DNA of 7,648 nt, taken from NCBI GenBank assembly GCA_949948825.1, contig CATLIJ010000113.1:1-7648 (forward strand), given 5' to 3'. Below are positions 1 to 7,500 of this stretch, piece by piece. A program made the position numbers and the translations under genes. This stretch comes from an uncultured Clostridiaceae bacterium. Lineage in GTDB: Bacteria > Bacillota > Clostridia > Lachnospirales > Lachnospiraceae. Position 1 is the first letter of the stretch. Each line of letters starts with the position of its first letter. The notes under the pieces were generated by a model, which worked only from the letters and a program-made list of their open reading frames with translations, did no database searches and was not told the DNA's origin.

Positions 1-39
1 TGCCTTTCCCATCTCCTCTGATTCTGTGCAATGGTTCAT
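1..39 (-). CDS. Start of a downstream gene, truncated by the window edge (possible second ABC-2 permease)
   Basis: Only 13 codons are visible, reading MNHCTESEEMGKA, and the frame is open to the window edge. The ATG overlaps the TGA of the upstream permease gene in an ATGA arrangement. A GGAGGAG ribosome binding site lies 8 bases before it. A second in-frame ATG at positions 12-10 is a poor start because its purine-rich stretch touches the codon. The product cannot be recognised from 13 residues. ABC-2 permease genes with overlapping junctions often come in pairs, so a partner permease is the likeliest guess, but that is inference from context only. The existence of the gene is supported by the start, the spacing and the overlap. 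Confidence 0.6.
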   Translation of the reverse strand, partial: MNHCTESEEMGKA

Positions 40-1280
40 TTTTTCCACTCCTCCAAAACCGCAGTCAGACAAAATCCCGCCAAAAGCAGCACTGCCAGCT
101 TTCCTGCCACTGCCGCGGAAAAACCTCCTGTCACTGCCATCTTCATCCCGTCCATCAAAATAGCGGAAGGCATTACAGCCGTTAGTTTTCGAAGCATATC
201 CGGTAAAAATACTTCCGGCAGAAATCCTCCTGCCAAAAAATGCTGGACTGTCACAGTGAGAAACAACAAAAAAATTCCTCCAAGAAGACTCCCTGCTGCC
301 TGATAAACCAAAACCACCCAGGCTGCTCCTGCCAGACACACAAGAGCCAGCCCTCCTGCCCCTGCAAGTCCTGCCAAAATGCCAAATTTACCTGACTGCC
401 AGGTTTCACTCCATACATGCATGTCAGAGCCAAAGATCCGGACCATTCCCCACACAACTGCCCCCACTCCCAGAGAACCAACAAAAAACAAGCTTCCCAG
501 CCCGACAATCCGTCCAGCTGCTCTGGACGGACCGCCGACTCCGGCCAAAGAAAGCTTCCTTTTCATACTCTTTGAATAAGGCAGAAGATACCCGGAAACC
601 GGGATTCCGGAGAGAAGCAAAAACAGCACATATGCACTGATGCCAAAAAAGACAAATGTGTCCACCTCCCCAGTAGCGCTGACCCTCATATGTCGGAAAT
701 AGTCCTCCCGCGGCAGACTGTAAGAAAGAAAAATCTGGTTCAGTTCCTGTTCCAGACGAGGCAGCTCTTCCTCCCAGCCATGTTCCCGGTACAGCTCATT
801 CCCCGCATAAATTCCAGCCTGGGAAGCACCAAGAATCCCGGCCCCTGCCTGGGTCAGTTCTTGAAAAATACGGCTCTCCAACCAGGCATTCTCCGGAAGC
901 AGAATCCGCACAGATGGATTTGTTCCATTCATAATTCCCTGAATCAGCCCTTCCGGAATGTCCATCACTGCATTTAACTCTCCCTGCTGTAATGCTCTCA
1001 GGCTCTCCTCCCGCTCCATATAGCGAAAATCGCACATGCTTTTCACACTGTCAAGAGAACGAATCATGGAAATCATCTGCTTTGCCAATGCATCCTCCTC
1101 TGGCAGCGCCACTCCCACCTGAATCCGGCCGGCCGCTTTGTCTCCATACAAAGCGCGTCCTGCCAAAAGGGCAACCGCCCCTGCCAGGAAAAGCAGTACG
1201 ATTGCCCCTGCAAACATCTGTGGAAGTCTTTTACATGCCCGCTTCAATTCCAGTTTCCAAAAAACCAGTCTTGTTGACAT
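36..1280 (-). CDS. ABC-2-type transporter permease, 414 aa
   Basis: This is a probable membrane subunit of an ABC exporter. One hydrophobic helix near the N-terminus (about residues 21-42) is followed by a soluble, presumably extracytoplasmic, section of about 165 residues. A C-terminal membrane block has helices near 207-230, 258-283, 299-325, 327-347 and 389-408. One N-terminal helix, a large external loop and a clustered C-terminal bundle is the usual layout of the long ABC-2 permeases. The start MSTRLVFWKLELKR is chosen because AAGGAAAGGAAG precedes its ATG closely. The frame stays open 48 codons further upstream, but that extension translates a palindromic element and has no ribosome binding site of its own. 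The gene overlaps the next by ATGA. The ATPase at 3812-4489 is the probable energy-coupling partner. The substrate is unknown. Confidence 0.82.
   Translation of the reverse strand: MSTRLVFWKLELKRACKRLPQMFAGAIVLLFLAGAVALLAGRALYGDKAAGRIQVGVALPEEDALAKQMISMIRSLDSVKSMCDFRYMEREESLRALQQGELNAVMDIPEGLIQGIMNGTNPSVRILLPENAWLESRIFQELTQAGAGILGASQAGIYAGNELYREHGWEEELPRLEQELNQIFLSYSLPREDYFRHMRVSATGEVDTFVFFGISAYVLFLLLSGIPVSGYLLPYSKSMKRKLSLAGVGGPSRAAGRIVGLGSLFFVGSLGVGAVVWGMVRIFGSDMHVWSETWQSGKFGILAGLAGAGGLALVCLAGAAWVVLVYQAAGSLLGGIFLLFLTVTVQHFLAGGFLPEVFLPDMLRKLTAVMPSAILMDGMKMAVTGGFSAAVAGKLAVLLLAGFCLTAVLEEWKK
48..54 (-). promoter_or_regulatory. Ribosome binding site of the truncated downstream gene
   Basis: The minus strand reads GGAGGAG, then 8 bases to the ATG at 39-37. 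It lies inside the last codons of the permease gene, so ribosomes finishing the permease are well placed to restart. It is the main evidence that the ATGA overlap is a true gene junction. Confidence 0.65.
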
Positions 1281-1282
1281 AT

Positions 1283-1294
1283 CTTCCTTTCCTT
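1283..1294 (-). promoter_or_regulatory. Ribosome binding site that fixes the permease start
   Basis: The minus strand carries AAGGAAAGGAAG just before the ATG at 1280-1278, with two overlapping Shine-Dalgarno-like AGGA/GGAAG matches at usable spacing. This supports the 414-residue form of the permease over the 462-residue open frame, whose first 48 codons fall mainly in the structured element. Confidence 0.6.
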
Positions 1295-1346
1295 TGCAAT
1301 GCTTCCTTTCTATACACGAACCATTGTTACTGTTCACGAGGGGCAT

Positions 1347-1395
1347 CTTCTTGCCCGTCTTCGACGGACAAGAAGCATCAGGCGTTCGCCTGATG
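1347..1395 (-). repeat. Two adjacent hairpins inside the element
   Basis: The first hairpin (1347-1375) pairs CTTCTTG with CAAGAAG and CCGTC with GACGG around a 3-base loop. Its only irregular position is C1354/A1368 on the plus strand. On the minus strand, which is the transcribed sense here, that position is a G-U wobble, so the stem is continuous in the operon RNA. The second hairpin (1376-1395) pairs CATCAGGC with GCCTGATG around a 4-base loop. The two abut without a spacer, as in a multi-branched RNA fold. Confidence 0.75.
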
Positions 1396-1396
1396 T

Positions 1397-1457
1397 GGAA
1401 TCTGGCATGAATTTGGGCTTTCAAGCGAGCTTGACACCCAAATTCATGCCAGATTCC
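1397..1457 (-). repeat. Perfect 21-bp inverted repeat forming the main hairpin of the element
   Basis: Positions 1397-1417 are exactly complementary to 1437-1457 with no mismatch. The 19-base loop holds a smaller palindrome, TCAAG/CTTGA at 1421-1434, which can stack on the long stem as a second helix. A stem this long and perfect is rare between bacterial genes and should form readily in RNA or as a DNA cruciform. Confidence 0.85.
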
Positions 1458-1478
1458 CCGCCCCGTGAACTGTAACCA

Positions 1479-3605
1479 TTAATTTCCATTTAATACTGGC
1501 CCCAACTGATTCATAATATCCATGGCGCCCATATAAGCTTCCATCATCACCCGCTGCCAGTCTTCCTCTGTGGCCTCAATCACATCAAGCTTCTCTCCGG
1601 ACAGCTCCTCAATGGCCCCGGACAAAGGACGCAGATCATATTCCCCGGAAAATACAAGGAAAAAGTCCTCCTCTTCCCCCATCAAAAAGCCAGAATCCAT
1701 GGTATCTGCCGGAACATCCAGACGAATTTCATCCAAATCCATATGCAGAGTCGTTCCTTTTTCCAGCTCGCTGACAATTCCTGCGGTTGACACTCCAATC
1801 ATCTTCTGTCCGTCAGCTCCAACCTCTCCCTGAAGCGTGAAATCCCCGCCTTCTGCCTGATAGGTTCCGCTTATGAGGAAATACAGATTCTCTTCATTCA
1901 CAGAGCAGTCAAAAGAAAGATCCCCGGTCAGCTCTTTTCCATCATAGGTTCCAGACTTAATGAGTTCAAAAACAGCTGTCTGAGTTCCGTCTGTGGCTTC
2001 CACCTTTGCAGTGGCATTCTGAGTCAAATAGCTTCCACCCTGCAGCTTAAGGTCAAAGGCAATGGCCAGCTCCTCCTCTTCATTCGTTATAGAGGTGGTT
2101 CCCTGAACCGAAGCCAGACGGCCCTTCTTGTCAACATGGACTAACATCTCCACATCATTTAAGGATTTGTCCAGCTGTTCAATGGCATCGTCCACAAATG
2201 CTTTGGCTTCCTCATAATTCTCATCCAGCACATCCTCTGCTGTTTTCCCTTCCATAGCAGAAAACTCCATCTCTCCGGTCAGCTCCAGAAGGCGCATGCT
2301 GATCTTTAAATTCTCTAAGAAATTCTCCTTAAGCTCCGGGTCCTGCAAAAAGAAATCCGAGGAGGTCCGCAAAAAGGAAATCATATCCTCCTTGCTCACA
2401 TGAACCTGATAGCCCTTGCAGTTCTCCTCCTTCCCATCTATCTGGAAAGTTGCTTTCTCTGCTTTTTCCACGGTCAGAGCTGCTTTAAAATTCTCCTGTG
2501 CCTCACAGCCATCCTGATAACGGTTCCACACCTCCCTGAGCCCATAGGGATCTCCGGCTCTTGCATCCCCTGCCTTTTTCTCAATCCAGTCTGCATATTC
2601 ACGGAAAAACTGCTCCAGCCCTTTTACATCCATATCCGAGCTTGCCACAGCCGGACCCAGAATGGGAGAATTTTCAAGCCGCTCCGCCAGACCTTCCCTT
2701 AAATCCAGGGTAAACACTTTTCCGGAAAGCTCCGGAATGGACGCCATGACCGTCTCATCTCCATAATAAATATTTAAATTCACCAGATCCATATTATTGA
2801 ACAAAATACCAAGATTGCCGGAAATCTTCTTTTGCTCCCGGTCATATTTCCCCCCGGTCCGGATGCCGGCCCCTGCTGCCTGATTGATTTCCTCATCCGA
2901 CGAACGATCCAGAACAATCTGAAAACTTGCTTCCGAACTGTTGGCCGTATTCTCCTGGAACTTGGACACTCCAAACAGCTCCTCCATGGGCTTTACCTGA
3001 TCCTCTGTATAAACATTCTCAAATGCAGCAATCACAACCTCTTTTGGGTCCTTTTCCATCAACCTGGCTGCACCGAACACACCAAGGCCAATCACTGCCG
3101 CCGCACAGGCAGCAATCACCGCCACCTTGCCGCCAGACTTCTTTTTCGGAGTCATACCCATGCCAGAATCCGCCGTGAAACCAGCTCCTCCATCCGTCCC
3201 TCCAGCTCCGGTTCCCTCTTTCCAACCGCCTTCTGCTGCCAGCACTCCAGCTCCTTCGCCAGAATTGTCTTTTGTGGCCATAACCCCAGCTCCTTCGCTG
3301 ACGCCGCCTTCTCCTGACGACATCCTGGTTCCTTCACCAGAACCACTTTCTCCTATCGGCATCCTGGTTTCCTCACCAGAACCACTTCCATTCATCGGCA
3401 TTCCAGATTCCTCATCAGAGACACTTCTCTCCGCTGATCCTCCAGCCCCTTCACCTGAGACACTTTCTCCCGACGGCATTCCGCCTCCCTCGCTGACGCC
3501 GCTTTCCCTTCTCTCCACTGGAGAAGCCGCGCCAGCAGGGGTTCCACAAAACGGACATACAGAATCCATCTCCTGCATATCACTTCCACAATAATTGCAC
3601 TTCAT
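1479..3605 (-). CDS. Zinc-ribbon, membrane-anchored protein with 13-residue repeats and large extracytoplasmic domain, 708 aa
   Basis: The N-terminus is a short zinc ribbon with two CxxC pairs (C3/C6 and C17/C20). Residues 37-140 are eight 13-residue Gly/Ser/Glu repeats. A basic KKKSGGK stretch precedes one hydrophobic helix at about 161-180. The remaining ~525 residues are acidic and low in cysteine, and alternating strand-like stretches suggest a beta-rich fold; I do not recognise the family. The basic side of the helix predicts that the ribbon and repeats are cytoplasmic and the large part outside. Zinc ribbon, helix, external domain is an architecture known in Firmicute envelope proteins such as TcaA, but I see no clear similarity to TcaA itself. 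The start is the ATG with GGGAGGA five bases upstream; an in-frame ATG nine codons earlier has no such site. The gene sits between the ATPase and permease genes, so an accessory or sensing role in that exporter is possible but unproven. Confidence 0.8.
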   Translation of the reverse strand: MKCNYCGSDMQEMDSVCPFCGTPAGAASPVERRESGVSEGGGMPSGESVSGEGAGGSAERSVSDEESGMPMNGSGSGEETRMPIGESGSGEGTRMSSGEGGVSEGAGVMATKDNSGEGAGVLAAEGGWKEGTGAGGTDGGAGFTADSGMGMTPKKKSGGKVAVIAACAAAVIGLGVFGAARLMEKDPKEVVIAAFENVYTEDQVKPMEELFGVSKFQENTANSSEASFQIVLDRSSDEEINQAAGAGIRTGGKYDREQKKISGNLGILFNNMDLVNLNIYYGDETVMASIPELSGKVFTLDLREGLAERLENSPILGPAVASSDMDVKGLEQFFREYADWIEKKAGDARAGDPYGLREVWNRYQDGCEAQENFKAALTVEKAEKATFQIDGKEENCKGYQVHVSKEDMISFLRTSSDFFLQDPELKENFLENLKISMRLLELTGEMEFSAMEGKTAEDVLDENYEEAKAFVDDAIEQLDKSLNDVEMLVHVDKKGRLASVQGTTSITNEEEELAIAFDLKLQGGSYLTQNATAKVEATDGTQTAVFELIKSGTYDGKELTGDLSFDCSVNEENLYFLISGTYQAEGGDFTLQGEVGADGQKMIGVSTAGIVSELEKGTTLHMDLDEIRLDVPADTMDSGFLMGEEEDFFLVFSGEYDLRPLSGAIEELSGEKLDVIEATEEDWQRVMMEAYMGAMDIMNQLGPVLNGN
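3186..3497 (-). repeat. 39-bp tandem repeat (minisatellite), eight in-frame units
   Basis: Eight consecutive units of exactly 39 bp encode 13-residue repeats with consensus SGEGxGMPxGESG. The glutamate at unit position 3 falls at residues 39, 52, 65, 78, 91, 104, 117 and 130 without slippage. Neighbouring units 4 and 5 match at about 31 of 39 bases, while the outer units are more divergent. A partial unit ending ESG (residues 34-36) may precede the array. The repeats form a flexible, acidic linker between the zinc ribbon and the membrane helix. Because 39 is divisible by three, unit gain or loss would keep the frame. Confidence 0.85.
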
Positions 3606-3610
3606 TCTTT

Positions 3611-3617
3611 TCCTCCC
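3611..3617 (-). promoter_or_regulatory. Ribosome binding site of the zinc-ribbon gene
   Basis: The minus strand reads GGGAGGA, five bases before the ATG at 3605-3603. It selects the start MKCNYCG, which places the first zinc-binding cysteine at residue 3. It rules against the in-frame ATG at 3632, which lacks a comparable site. Confidence 0.7.
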
Positions 3618-3726
3618 ATTAAAGTGAACCATTCATACATTGTTGCACAAATTCCCGAGTAAACAGCACTCACAAATCCGTGCAGCGATATACTAGGATT
3701 CACAACACACTAACCAGAACCCTTCC

Positions 3727-3755
3727 ATTATACTACAATTATCACTGCATTACCA
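3727..3755 (-). promoter_or_regulatory. Candidate promoter for the zinc-ribbon/permease genes
   Basis: A perfect TATAAT on the minus strand (3732-3727) lies in the only sizeable gap of the window. The hexamer 17 bases upstream is TGGTAA (3755-3750), matching the TTGACA consensus at only three positions. If real, transcription would start near 3720 and leave a leader of roughly 115 bases. The weak -35 suggests low activity or dependence on an activator. The rest of the gap (3606-3811) shows no terminator-like hairpin with a U-run after the ATPase gene, so read-through from carB and the ATPase is also possible. Confidence 0.35.
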
Positions 3756-3810
3756 TTCTTTTTTCCTGGTATAATCCAATATAGATACCTTTGCCTGACG
3801 CATTACCATT
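3747..3810 (-). repeat. 11-bp direct repeat AATGGTAATGC flanking the promoter region
   Basis: The minus strand carries AATGGTAATGC at 3810-3800 and again at 3757-3747, 53 bp apart, about five helical turns. The second copy covers the candidate -35 hexamer, and the first begins just after the ATPase stop codon. The spacing and overlap would suit a regulator binding two sites, but an 11-bp match in an A+T-rich gap may be chance. Confidence 0.4.
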
Positions 3811-3811
3811 T

Positions 3812-4489
3812 CTATCTCCGGAACTCCTCAATCAGCTCCTTCTCCCCCATCCCAGTCTCAATCCTCCGGATCTTCCCATCCTTCAGCAAATACATTTCTG
3901 TACAAAGGGACAGCTCCGGCAATTCATGGGAAGTGAGAAGAACCGTCCCTCCCTGCTTCTGATACTCCTTCAGATAATTCCGGATCACAGCCTTGCACTC
4001 CAGATCCAGCGCAGCTCCCGGCTCATCCAGAATCAGCACAGAAGCGCGATTGGAAAGAGCGCATGCAATGCTTACCCGTTTCTTCATTCCCCCGGACAAG
4101 GTTTCCACCGGCTTTTTCAGCACATCCCGGATTCCCAGCATAGCCGCTGCCCCCCATTCCAGATCCTGTTCTATGCGCTTTCGGCTTCCCTGATGCCATA
4201 AGAACAGATTATCCCTCACGGTCAACTCCTCAATCAGGGGATTTTCCTGCGGCACATAAGCAGCCTCTTCATAAAACACCTTTTCATGGCCGCAGGCCTC
4301 TCTTCCATGATACTTGATGCTGCCCTTATCCGCCTTTACTGCTCCGGCAAGAATGGACAAAAGGGTGGTTTTCCCGCAGCCATTGCTTCCCACAATTCCA
4401 ACACATTCTCCTGGATGCGCTGTAAAAGAAATATCCTCAAGCACCTGATGAGACTTATATGATTTAAACAAACCTTTTACTTCCAACAT
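3812..4489 (-). CDS. ABC transporter ATP-binding protein, 225 aa
   Basis: This is the ATP-hydrolysing cytoplasmic subunit of an ABC exporter, and all core motifs are present. Walker A is GSNGCGKT (residues 34-41), the Q-loop glutamine is Q81 in YVPQENP, the signature is LSGGM (131-135), Walker B runs to D155 with catalytic E156, the D-loop is ALD (160-162), and the switch histidine is H188 in TSHE. Length and the single domain fit ATPases that work with ABC-2 permeases. Walker A has Ser and Cys where GPNGAGKT is commoner, a tolerated change. The gene starts 11 bases after carB, and its AGGAG overlaps the carB stop codon. The likely membrane partner is the permease at 36-1280, although the zinc-ribbon gene lies between. 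No substrate can be assigned. Confidence 0.92.
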   Translation of the reverse strand: MLEVKGLFKSYKSHQVLEDISFTAHPGECVGIVGSNGCGKTTLLSILAGAVKADKGSIKYHGREACGHEKVFYEEAAYVPQENPLIEELTVRDNLFLWHQGSRKRIEQDLEWGAAAMLGIRDVLKKPVETLSGGMKKRVSIACALSNRASVLILDEPGAALDLECKAVIRNYLKEYQKQGGTVLLTSHELPELSLCTEMYLLKDGKIRRIETGMGEKELIEEFRR

Positions 4490-4497
4490 ACACCATG

Positions 4498-4502
4498 CTC
4501 CT
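4498..4502 (-). promoter_or_regulatory. Ribosome binding site of the ATPase gene, overlapping the carB stop codon
   Basis: The minus strand reads AGGAG, eight bases before the ATPase ATG, and its first two bases are the last two of the carB TAG stop codon. Ribosomes terminating carB would sit on this site, which favours translational coupling and co-transcription of the two genes. Confidence 0.65.
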
Positions 4503-7500
4503 ATATCCGGGCAATATCCACCAATGTCATCTCTTTGGTCCGGTTCTCCAGACTGGTTGCCAAAGCCTTTGCCGTGTCCAGACTGGTCAGCACATGAACC
4601 CCTGTCTCAATGGCATTTCTCCGGATCACAAACCCGTCATGGCTTCTTAAGGCTCCCTGCTGGGGGATATCAATAACCAGGTCAATTTCATGCCCCAAAA
4701 TCAGATCCAGGATATTGGGAGACTCCTGCTCCAGTTTCCGCACTGGAAATGCCTTTACTCCATGAGCATTCAGGGCCTTGGCTGTGCCTCTGGTGGCAAA
4801 GATCCGATAGCCTGCCTCATAGAACCTGCGGGCAATGTCCACTGCCTCCTCATGTTCTGACTCCCGAACCGTAATAATCATATTTTTATGCTTTGGCAGC
4901 TGAATTCCAGCACCCAAAAACGCCTTAAACAACGCTTCGTTAAAAGTCCTTCCGATTCCAAGGCACTCTCCTGTGGACTTCATCTCCGGTCCAAGACTGA
5001 TATCCGCCCCGCGAATCTTCTCAAAGGAAAATACCGGCATCTTAATGGCAATATACTCAGACTTTTTCTGAAGTCCCGGCGTGTATCCCAATTCCCGCAG
5101 CGTGTGGCCGCAGATCACCTTTGTAGCCAAAGGCACAATGGGAATCCCTGTCACCTTGCTGATGTAAGGCACGGTTCGGGAGGAACGGGGATTTACTTCT
5201 ATTATAAATACCTCTTCTCCTGTGACAATAAACTGAATGTTAATCATTCCTTTTACATGAAGAGCTCTGGCAAGCTTTCTGGTATAATCCACCAGCTTTT
5301 CCTCAACTGCCGGGGTAATGCTGGGAGCCGGGTATACTGATATGCTGTCACCAGAATGAACCCCTGTCCGCTCAATATGCTCCATAATGCCAGGAATCAG
5401 AATCTCCTCCCCGTCACAGACTGCATCCACCTCAATCTCCTTGCCCACAATATATTTATCCACCAAAATCGGATGGTCCTGAGCAATCTGATTGATGATT
5501 CCTATAAATTCATCCACATCTGAATCATGAATGCAAATCTGCATCCCCTGGCCGCCCAGCACATAGGAGGGACGCACTAGCACCGGATACCCCAGCTTTG
5601 CCGCCGCCTTTTTTGCCTCGTCTGCTGTAAATACCGTCTCCCCTGCAGGGCGTGGAATCTGGCACTGTTCCAGAATCTGATCAAACCTCTCCCGGTCCTC
5701 TGCTGCATCCACATCCTCTGCCGCTGTTCCAAGAATTGGAACGCCCATTTTCATCAAAGCCTCTGTCAGGCTGATGGCTGTCTGTCCCCCAAACTGGACC
5801 ACTGCCCCGTCCGGCTTTTCAATATCCACAATTGACTCCACATCCTCTGCTGTCAAAGGCTCAAAATACAGCTTATCCGCAATATCAAAATCTGTGCTGA
5901 CCGTCTCAGGATTGTTGTTGACAATAATGGTCTCATATCCTTCCCTGGAAAATGCCCAGGTGCTGTGAACCGAACAAAAATCAAACTCAATGCCCTGGCC
6001 AATCCGAATAGGACCAGAGCCAAGAACCAGCACCTTTTTCCGGTCATGACTGGCCTCTGCCTCATTGGCTCCGTCAAAGCAGGAATAGTAGTAAGGAGTC
6101 TCTGCCGCAAATTCTGCTGCACAGGTATCTACCATTTTATAGGCAGCCCGGATGCCGGCTTTCTGGCGCATTTCCTTTACCTGTGCCTCCGGAATCCCTG
6201 CCAGCCGTCCAATTACTTTGTCCGGAAATTCCAGCCTCTTGGCCTCCCGAAGCAATTCTACGGTAAGAGGCTTTTTCCTCAAAGCCTTCTCCATACGCAC
6301 CAGCACTGCCAGCTTTTCAATAAACCAAGGGTCTATCCGGGTAATCTCATGAATGGTTTTATGGGAAATCTTCCGGCGCAGAGCTTCTGCAATCACCCAT
6401 ATTCTCCGGTCATCTACCTTTCCCAGCTGCTTTTTCAATGCCTCCTTATCCAAATCCTTATAACTATAGGAAAGAAGACAATCCACATGCTGTTCCAGAG
6501 ACCGGATGGCCTTCATAAGTGCCCCCTCAAAATTGGTGCAAATGCTCATAACCTCGCCGGTAGCCTTCATCTGAGTTCCCAAGGTTCTTTTGGCATGAAT
6601 AAATTTGTCAAAAGGAAGCCGGGGCATTTTAACCACACAATAATCCAGCATAGGCTCAAAGCAGGCGCAGGTTTTCTTTGTCACTGCATTTTTAATCTCA
6701 TCCAAAGTATAACCCAAAGCAATTTTTGCCGCCACCTTGGCAATGGGGTACCCGGTAGCCTTGGAGGCAAGGGCTGAGGAACGGCTGACCCGCGGATTTA
6801 CCTCTATGACACAATATTCAAAGCTGTCCGGGTTTAAGGCATACTGCACATTACAGCCGCCCGTAATTCCCAGCTCTGTGATAATATTCAGAGCAGAGGT
6901 TCTCAGCATTTGATATTCCTTATCTCCAAGGGTTTGGGACGGAGCCACCACAATGCTGTCCCCAGTGTGAACCCCTACTGGGTCAATATTTTCCATGTTG
7001 CAGACTGTAATCACATTTCCTGCCCCGTCCCGCATCACCTCATACTCGATTTCCTTCCATCCGGCAATGCAGCGCTCCACCAGCACCTGCCCCACTCTGG
7101 AGAGGCGCAGGCCGTTTTCCAGAATCTCCCGACACTGCTCCGGATTCTGTGCGATTCCGCCGCCGCTGCCGCCCAAGGTATAGGCCGGACGCAGCACCAC
7201 CGGATAACCAATCCGGGCCGCAACGGCAAGCCCCATCTCCACATTCTCCACAATATCTGAGAGAGCTACCGGCTCGCCGATCTTTTCCATGGTCTCCTTA
7301 AACATCTCCCGGTCCTCTGCCTTTTTGATGGTCAGAGCTGTGGTTCCGATGAGACGAACTCCGTTTTTCTCCAAAAATCCAGACTCCTCCAGCTCCATGG
7401 CCAGATTCAGTCCGGCCTGCCCTCCCAAAGTAGGCAGAATGCTGTCCGGCCTTTCCTTCTGAATCAGCTGCTCCACCACTCTTGCAGTCAGAGGTTCAAT

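Larger units (their letters stand above)
1326..1476 (-). mobile_element. 151-bp structured palindromic element, MITE-like or interspersed repeat
   Basis: The ends form an inverted repeat: GTTACTGTTCACG at 1326-1338 against CGTGAACTGTAAC at 1464-1476, 12 of 13 positions complementary. After one unpaired base (A1339), three or four G-C pairs extend the stem. Three hairpins lie inside, giving a cloverleaf-like fold. CATT flanks both ends (1322-1325 and 1477-1480) and could be a target-site duplication. The element starts two bases after the upstream stop codon and ends 45 bases before the permease start. Deleting it with one CATT copy leaves a 43-bp gap, normal for an operon. It has no convincing gene of its own and no U-run, so it is not a simple intrinsic terminator. 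Mobility is inferred; the palindromes are seen directly. The strand given is that of the surrounding transcript. Confidence 0.65.

Noticed and set aside
1281..1424. 48-codon N-terminal extension of the permease
   Set aside because: Most of it translates the palindromic element, it has no ribosome binding site, and a well-placed one precedes the ATG at 1280.
1397..1457. Long hairpin considered as an intrinsic terminator
   Set aside because: No U-run follows on the minus strand, the stem is much longer than usual, and it is part of a larger inverted-repeat element.
3186..3497. Regular repeats considered as a CRISPR array
   Set aside because: Units are directly adjacent without unique spacers, are degenerate, and encode in-frame 13-residue protein repeats.
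3127..3594. Plus-strand open frame encoding a Pro/Ser-rich repetitive 155-residue protein
   Set aside because: It is the antisense of the 39-bp repeats; a period divisible by three keeps other frames open too. It has no good ribosome binding site, and the minus frame has zinc-ribbon and membrane motifs.
3633..3659. Short inverted repeat TTGT/ACAA in the leader of the zinc-ribbon gene
   Set aside because: A 4-bp stem with a 3-base loop is too small to distinguish from chance.
3770..3775. TATAAT on the plus strand as a promoter
   Set aside because: No matching -35 is present, and it would only transcribe antisense into the ATPase and carB genes.
5965..6777. Plus-strand open frame of 270 codons
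   Set aside because: It lies wholly within carB, a certain gene, and its translation shows no recognisable domain; it is an antisense shadow.
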